64,000 bases of DNA from Halichondria panicea. Lineage: Eukaryota; Porifera; Demospongiae; Suberitida; Halichondriidae. This document shows positions 57,323 through 64,000 of the stretch, piece after piece. A program made the translations under genes and the position numbers. The stretch covers positions 7,228,639 to 7,292,638 of the forward strand of contig NC_087383.1 in the NCBI RefSeq assembly GCF_963675165.1. Direction: 5' to 3'. Numbering within the stretch: the first letter of the stretch is position 1; each line of letters opens with the position of its first letter. The notes below the pieces were generated by a model that was not told where the DNA came from, searched no databases, and saw only the letters and a list, made by a program, of their open reading frames with translations.

Positions 57323-60186
57323 TATACCGTATTACTAGAATATTTGCTGGTGAAAAACCTTTGTGAATGAACCAAACCAGCAGAAAAGTTGACCCTTTGC
57401 GATCTAACTATTGCGTTCTGGCAAGGATCATGTGTATTTACTAGAGAGATAAAAATGTTGAGAGAAAATTAATGTAAAGGAGAAAATGCATGCAAATGAT
57501 GTTGCTATTATAGCTAAATATTAAGTGTTATTCTAAATTCTACATGTGTTTATGTTTTCTGTACGCAGACGAAAGTTGGGCATGTCTGGTCAAGGAGAAC
57601 ATCAAAGTAAAGTATGTTCTTTCGAATGTGCTTCCCCAGAAACCGTTAACTGCTATATCTTGGTAATGGTCCAAGATATAATTATAGGGCCACTCTCAGA
57701 TCTTTCTATATAAAAAATTATACTTCAATGGTAGTGACCCTCTTCAGTTCTGATTATTATTATACATGCAGACTGTTATATACATCGTAAAATAATAGTG
57801 ATCACTACTATTTTACGATGTATATAACAGTCTGCATATGGAACTTACCAGTTACTTCAGACCTCCTTGACTCAACAGTCCCTTGGCCCTATACCCCTAT
57901 ATATAATTTGGCAAGCAAACCCCTCCTGATATGATTTTTAAGTGGCAATGGTGGTACTCTGACGCTGGTACTTCCTCACTATAATAATTTATACTCGCAC
58001 TGATCATGAGCTTGAGACTTGATGACGTAGTCCTCTGTCGTCTATATCTCATCACTGGAGTCATGAACTCACTAGCACAATCCATTATAGCTACTATCAT
58101 TCCAAAATACGGGTAATACACAGTATATATACTATACGTGGAAAAGTATGTGTCACTCTTAGGTAATTTTCGGTGAGCATGTTGGATAGATGCTTACTAA
58201 TAGTTGCATGCCCTCTCCCACCTTCAGCAGTCAATAATTCCTTGATACAGCATATAATTATAGGTACAACCATAGCTCATAATTATTATAGATAAACTGA
58301 CAATTATTTGCATACGGAAAAGCACTGGTATACAAAAAACATGCAGTGCATGTATACAGGCTAGATACACTTGAATAACTCTTTGATCATCAGAACGTTC
58401 ATCCTCTTTATAATTAATAATTATTATAGCTACCACCACATGGGTTTCCGTATATACACTCATGTTTTAATTGTTATACACTAACAAGTTACTATAATAA
58501 CGATGCAAAACAGTGACCAGTGCAAGCCCTATACCAGTACGGCCACTCACTATTCCGTTTACCGGTCAGTGCTGGCTGTCCCAAACAAGGTTCAATGTAA
58601 TTTTATACGTATATTACGGCCGGATATGACGTTTTGGGTGTGGTTTAGCAAATAAAATTGGATTACACTTAAATAGAGAACAGAATGATTCATTATCCTA
58701 CATTATCCTCGAGACAAGAACCGCAAAAGTAGTAATCCAATTTTATTTGCTAAACCACACCTAAAACGTCATATCCGCCGTAATATACGTATAAAATTAC
58801 ATTGAAAACCTTGTTTGGGACAGCCAGCACTGGCCGGTAAACGGAATAGCGAGTGGCCGTTCTTCAGGGTGAGCAGTAAACATATAGCTAGCATTCCGTG
58901 CCAAGCCAAATGGCCGGTATATCGAGGTGGCCGTACTTCAGAGAGCCGGAATAGCGAGAGTCTACTGTACACAGCAGAACAAAATTGCAGTGTGTTATTA
59001 TAGCGTATAGCATATCAAATTGCTTAACTGTATATATGCATAGAAAGGTCAACACAATGAGCTATTCCCTATAATTATGGCAGTAGTCTATGGCCTACAA
59101 GTTACTATACACCCTAGAAGTGCTAACCCTCGGCTGTTGACAGGAGAATAGAGTGTTCAGTTTTACAATAATAAAGAGACTGGTACGTAAAGGATCACTT
59201 TAGCTGCATGTAGATCTACCTCGAATAAAGGTCGCGTGTGGAGCTCATGCAAGTTCAAGCTATTTCGCAAAAATTATATGCACAAAAACTATTCTAACGG
59301 TAATTTCGCGAAATTTCATTAATAATTTTACCCTCATAAACTATACCCACTATACGGTATGAAGAGCAAGCCACAAGTATTGTTTAGTGTTAAGTGCCAT
59401 CAACACGCAGGAACATTTCACCCATATAATAAGGTGTCACACAAAGAGAAACTACATTTGCCCACAAGCATGCTACTAATAATTATACGTAAGAGCAAGC
59501 CACAAGTATTGTTACATGCAGAGGTATAAATAACAGTCGGTCGCAATTAGCTGACTATTAACTATACTGGCTCAGTGATAGTGTCCTAGCATGCACAGAG
59601 TGAAAGTCAAAGGTCATATAGTTATGATGAACATAATGCGCACTCATAATTATATCAGCTATGTTGTTCATTGCAAGAGCAGGCCTATAGCTATGTAGCT
59701 ATGTAGCAGAGTGACAAACCGACTAATGGTAAGCTCTAACTAAACCCTAGCCTCGGTCCCAGGCCAATTTTTTTTTAGTAGAACGAAGTTGAAAAATACT
59801 GCCTGGTATTGATTGTATCTGGGCGTGGCAGGAACCGGAACCGGAAACCAAAGCAGAGATTCTTCACACTTTGTTTCCTGTCATATTTCTATTATTAGCT
59901 CCGTGTACGCACACAACACCAGGCCTATAGTTGTCGGCCTAGCTAGAAACAACTTGCCCTGGAATCGAGGCTACCTAAACCCTACTTGATTACTAAGACA
60001 TTGCATGGGTAATTTAGACCAATATCACCTGATGGCAGAACAAAATGCTATTATGCTAGGACAACTTATCAGGACAATCAAGAGGTGTTATTTCTACCTC
60101 TGCTGTTAAGTGCAATCAACAGGGTTAAACGTATTTTATTTCTGCTGACTATAGTTCACATAATTATGCACGTGTAACTAACTTAC

Positions 60187-60291
60187 CATTGACATCAACA
60201 TTGTACTCTGTGATGAGGCACTTGATAGTGTCCAGCTTCCCCTCACTGACTGCCAGTCCCAGTGGAGTTAGTCCATCACTGGTCACAGCTC
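60187..60291 (-). CDS. Ankyrin 105-bp exon cassette in duplication copy 2
   Basis: SDGLTPLGLAVSEGKLDT then IKCLITEYNVDVN; differs from the 55562 copy by a few substitutions (Tyr to Cys, Lys to Glu). Splice sites intact, phase 1-1. Confidence 0.75.
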
Positions 60292-60376
60292 CTATAGTGG
60301 TGAGAGTTGTGGAAGTGTACGTGATAATACGTGTAGTGAGGATAAACTATTATTATTAATAATTATTTGTAGTTAA

Positions 60377-61277
60377 CCCTTTCCCCGCTTTAGCCGACTA
60401 TAGTCGGCATGGCTACTGATAAATTTCAAAAAATCATTGTGCACACTGTGTTGGAGCTATGCACACACTGCAGGTACCAGCACATGTGCATTGAGCTGCT
60501 CTTCCTCGTGGTATTTTTAATATTTTGCTTTGAGGTACGGTTCGATCAGAATTGTCGAAAGAAAAGTGACCGTTTTATAATTGCTACAAGATCTTCGTAG
60601 TACAACGTCAGGGAGGTTCTAGGGAAGCTACAGAGTGAGAATATCGATGCCTATGGCCTTGTAGAGTGAGAGGACAGTGACTGGGATCATAGCTAGGTAG
60701 GGAGCTTCCTTTCAGAGGTCAAGCTAAAAAGAAAGAGCCTGAGAATCCTGAGGAAGACGCACTTGAGGTGGACCATCTTCCTGAACCTGGTAAGTCACTA
60801 TACAGTAGCATTTGTAGTCTTGATAGCTTCACTATAGGTTTGTTTAGGCTAGTTAGTACAACAGTGGACATCATGAGACACCATTAAATTTGTAAACCTG
60901 TGTGTAGGTGAAGAAAATATTTCCCGGGAAAAGGGCGTCTGCCGATAGAACCTCAAATACAAGTTTCTGCAGATCCTGATTGAGTCCTGAGTGAGCCATG
61001 TCACCGTGAGAACATTCTGAACACTTATATCATGTGTTCAGTCACTTCGTAACATCATACAATATTGTTTGTGTACATAATTGTGAATTTTTGTTAACAA
61101 TTGTTATTTGTGGGGTGGTGGTTGGTTGCTAGGCAACAATGATGATTCCACGAATGCGACAGGTCCGGTTCTACCTGTGGAACTTTGTTACAAGTGTTTT
61201 TAATATACGGTTCATGAGTTATAAATTTTTTAAACAAAATATGCGAATATTCACTTTTAATTAAAGCAGGGAAAGGG
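60377..61277 (+). mobile_element. 901-bp piggyBac-like element with TTAA duplication
   Basis: Ends CCCTTTCCCCGCTTTA and TAAAGCAGGGAAAGGG (one mismatch), flanked by TTAA at 60373-60376 and 61278-61281. Inside are an ATG frame at 60409 and an acidic segment (KEPENPEEDALEVDHLPEP, near 60735-60790) before a GTAAGT donor, typical of piggyBac N-termini. The catalytic core is absent, so it is a deletion derivative and a different family from the 20223 element. Confidence 0.85.
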
Positions 61278-61429
61278 TTAAAGCTACATTCTGTAATAAT
61301 ATACCACTATTATACAGTTGTAACAGGTTATTTTGTATGGTGGATCTTTTTGCATTTTTTTTTTTATTATTACACAACCAGCAAAAAGTAGGTTATCATG
61401 CCATCCTCTTATGAGTATAATAACTTATT

Positions 61430-62565
61430 ACTTGAACCAGGAGTACATGAATAGGAGTAAGCAACTACTATGTACACCATATAAATTGGTTATTATCTCA
61501 CTACGTCACAAACACATGTAGTAGTGTAAACTGTGGTTACTTTGTGTACACATGACCATGTATGGCTGCATGGTAGGCTCACTTATATGTAGAAATTGTC
61601 AACAAGAGTGAAGTGCATGTGCAGGCTAGGCTGAAACTATATACAAGATTTAGAGAATAGCATAGATCTAGATCTACTCAGCTAATATCATCTAGAGAAT
61701 GCTTAACCTTAGAAAAAGACGGAATTGGCGTAACTAATCTTTGCTGAATAACATGTTTGATGCAATGCAAAGCAGTTAGCATTGTGTGTGGTGCCAGGTT
61801 ACCGTGTATAGAGAGAACTAAACTAGAGGTGTGACAAGCTGCTAAAGTTGCTCCATCTCTTACTTGCAATGTCATGGAATATTGCAAGTTGTGTGTCTGA
61901 GGAAAACAACGTCAACCTTGAGAGACACAGCAGTAACAAGGGATTCCCAAGCACTAAAAGTAGGAGTTTCTTCATAGTCTGAGTCGATTACTTGTGAGTC
62001 TTTTGAGAGCTTTATTTCTACCCCAGATGCAATGCAACGTAGGAAATCGTACCACTGAATTTGAAAATTTAAGTATGCATCTTTGCCTTTACACTTGATG
62101 TAAAATTGTTTGTATTGATTGCACAGGCAGTCTGCAAGCTTCACCAAGCCATCATCCTGTTTCTTAGAGATTATAATTATTAAAAACCTGTTTTCTCTCA
62201 GGGTACATCTCTAGTTGTGGTAGCTTCTCTACTTCTTCAGTTAATTTTCTCACCAATGCTAGATTATTTTATTCACGCTTTTGGCAACTTCTATCACAGT
62301 TGCTTTAATTGCTGTGTTCATGTTTCTTTGCTTTTCTTCATTTTGTGCAAGAGCTACTGAGCCACCTGGACCTATTCTACCAAGTGTGCTTGCACAATGT
62401 ATGTAATTAACCACACTGTTTTGATTGCGGTTGTAGGCCACTTGAGATGTGGGCGTTTTACACATGTAGTATGACGTGGCATGACACATTGAGATAACAA
62501 CACGTTTGTATGGGCTGTATAGTAGTTGCTTACTCCTATTCATGTACTCCTGCTTGTACATATAT
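61430..62565. repeat. Module with inverted ends around an unknown ORF
   Basis: CAGGAGTACATGAATAGGAG and the following about 100 bp at 61435-61530 recur inverted at 62440-62560. This suggests a mobile module or an inverted duplication. No target duplication was identified. Confidence 0.5.
61678..62561 (-). pseudogene. Unknown protein, decayed multi-segment ORF
   Basis: From 62561 the frame reads HCASTLGRIGPGGSVAL, then NEEKQRNMNTAIKATVIEVA. After a shift it continues VRKLTEEVEKLPQLEMYPER to a possible tiny intron ending AAGAAACAG, then DDGLVKLADCLCNQYKQFY and FQIQWYDFLRCIASGVEIKL. A further 69-codon frame extends to 61678. Composition and continuity across frames suggest genuine former coding sequence. 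No family is recognised; it starts inside the right inverted arm of the 61430-62565 module, so it may be transposon-derived. Confidence 0.4.
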
Positions 62566-62688
62566 GGCCTTCTAGCAATTTCACGATCACTGGAGCATTC
62601 CGTATAATTATTATAAGGCTGCTCAGTGGGTAGCTAGCTGAAGATCAGAGTGTTCTGGCGTAATTTAACTCCGTAGCTTTGGTATACT

Positions 62689-63062
62689 CAGTGGCGGATC
62701 CAGAGGGGGTTTTTTGGGTTCAATTGAACCCAGAAGTGAGTGGGAGGCTCAAGCAACTAGTTAGCAAGTTGTTCATTTCTTACTAGCTTTCACAATCACT
62801 TCTTACTAACCTTTAGTCCTTGTTAGTCATGCGAAACTTTGTCTGTGCAGTTTCAGTGACTATGAAGGCTAAAAACTCTCCAGCGTAGCGCATGCAGATT
62901 GCTTATGAAAAGTGATGACCTTTTTTTAGGAAAAAATTCGGTGTCTTAATGCGCATGCTCACTGTTTCGAAGAAGTGACGACCTTTTTTTAGGTAAAATA
63001 ACAGTCCTTGACCTGCTCAGGGCCCTGGAACCCCCCTTTCAAGAATTCTAGATCCTCCACTG
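62689..63062. mobile_element. 374-bp hAT-like miniature element
   Basis: Ends CAGTGGCGGATCCAGAGGGG and the imperfect inverse ending GATCCTCCACTG. The CAGTGGCG-type end is characteristic of many hAT elements. ATACT flanks both sides; a full 8-bp duplication is not clear. Confidence 0.75.
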
Positions 63063-63606
63063 ATACTGTACAACAGAACAAAATTGCAGTGTGCTATTAT
63101 AGCGTATAGCATATCGAATTGCTGTGTGCATAGAAAGGTCAACGCAATGAGCTATTCCCTATAATTATGACAGTACCATAAAGGTCGCGTGTTGTTCGTG
63201 CAAGTTCAAGCTATTCCCCAAAAATTAAATGCGCGAAAACGTTTCTAACGATCATTTCGCGAAATTTGACTCAAAATACTCATCCCAAACCTTCGTCTGG
63301 GATGGCCATTTATACCCACTATACGGCACTATAATTATATACGGTACGAAGAGCAAGCCACAAGTATTGTTTATAGTTGTTAAGTGCCATCAACAGGATT
63401 AAACGTATTCTGACTTGTTCAGTTTACTATATATACACCCTAGAGCACTGAAGTGCTAACCCTCGTCTGTTGACAGGAGAATGGAGTGCATATAGCAACC
63501 ACACAATCAATAGTGTTTGAATTAACAGTAACAGACTCAGTAGATCAATTATTATAGCAAACATATAGTTGCTAGGCAACAACATAATTATAATCATTAG
63601 ATAGCG

Positions 63607-63653
63607 AGTGACTGCCACTCCCAGTGGAGTTAGTCCATTACCGCCCACAGCTC
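63607..63653 (-). pseudogene. Truncated ankyrin exon cassette
   Basis: Keeps the acceptor and the first half (GNGLTPLGVAVTR) of the 105-bp cassette, then breaks into unrelated AT-rich sequence. The second helix and donor are missing, so the exon is dead. Confidence 0.75.
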
Positions 63654-63948
63654 CTATAGTGGTGAGTTAGGGAGCATTGACACGTACATAGTTTACTAAG
63701 TCAGAGTCAATTGTTTTCAAATTCAACTATTCAATAGCTGCGTATGCACTAGACACGTTTAAACTTGGTACATGCATGCATGGGGATAATTCCAGGGATG
63801 AAACATGTCACTATCCCCAGATTAGAATGAACATTACCACAATAGTATAGAGTCATATGGCTGCGTAGCAACCACAAGAACGTTGTCAGTTAAAAACCAC
63901 GTGGAGGTCAGGGTACAACAACCGTTTGTTCTCAAATCACAAACAAAT

Positions 63949-63988
<40 letters not shown>

Positions 63989-64000
63989 CGTGCGTGAGTG
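63654..64000. repeat. Segment homologous to the left end of the window
   Basis: About 300 bp matching 495-790, then (GT)n as at 791. It implies that sequence just beyond the right edge resembles the 1.0-1.9 kb region with its ankyrin exon. Confidence 0.9.

Larger units (their letters stand above)
55846..60470. repeat. Tandem segmental duplication, copy 2, with 1385-bp insertion
   Basis: Same content as 52607-55845 plus the TIR element at 55938-57322. Without that insert and its TA duplication the length is 3238 bp, one base different from copy 1. The right junction lies inside the intact TTAA element 60377-61277. Confidence 0.95.

Noticed and set aside
61333..61521. Plus-strand frame containing EYMNRSKQLL
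   Set aside because: It is the inverted copy of the start of the unknown ORF at 62561, explained by the inverted ends of that module.

Overview
This window is eukaryotic and animal-like. Genes are split by short GT-AG introns, one of them only about 42 bp. The recognisable coding pieces are metazoan: ankyrin, Roc-COR and Death domains, RPS6, RBM22 and piggyBac. The DNA is AT-rich and packed with small inverted-repeat elements. It also carries a very frequent palindromic octamer, ATAATTAT. This fits a demosponge of the Amphimedon type. That assignment is inference, because no species-diagnostic gene was matched.

The backbone is a tandem family of minus-strand ankyrin genes. Gene A starts upstream of 1.9 kb and leaves the window to the left (exons 1625-1917 and 390-494, which join in frame). 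Gene B is the one nearly complete gene. Its ankyrin exons lie at 32.3-31.4 kb, a 2.2-kb exon (26901-24689) encodes an ankyrin tail plus a Roc GTPase and COR-like region, and small linker exons lead to a Death-domain exon with a clean stop at 23549. More 105-bp ankyrin exons of the same phase (1-1) lie at 40.2, 55.6 and 60.2 kb, with a truncated one at 63.6 kb. They may be 5' exons of gene B spread apart by duplication. A separate Death-domain exon at 19.8-20.1 kb is probably the remnant of a third family member. The left and right ends of the window are homologous, as expected if the array repeats on about this scale.

Region by region: 0-2 kb holds the gene A ankyrin exons and a GT microsatellite. 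3.1-5.4 kb holds two terminal-inverted-repeat (TIR) elements. 5.5-6.75 kb holds exon-like fragments, one resembling a protein-kinase catalytic loop. 7.8-10.5 kb is a decayed piggyBac transposase. 10.6-11.9 kb (minus) holds degenerate RBM22 and RPS6 exons beside a possible secreted-protein ORF. 12-19.6 kb is mostly non-coding, with miniature elements and a tandem exon-like module. 20.2-22.4 kb is a stack of nested insertions, one carrying a broken RecQ-like helicase. 23.5-32.3 kb is gene B. 33-40 kb is non-coding repeats, with a 1.24-kb foldback and a second RecQ-like fragment. 40.4-44.75 and 46.9-51.9 kb are paralogous blocks. 52.6-60.5 kb is a very recent 3.24-kb tandem duplication, one copy of which took in a 1385-bp TIR element. 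60.4-63 kb holds a TTAA element, an unknown ORF module and a hAT-like miniature element.

The most interesting signal is a family of elements ending in TAGCCTCGA...TCGAGGCTA. They make 9-bp target duplications, and at least two members contain a degenerate RecQ-like helicase gene starting at its own ATG. A second TIR family (TGTGACAGGG, TA duplication, exactly 1385 bp in both full copies) contains a spliceable multi-exon ORF with no recognisable transposase.
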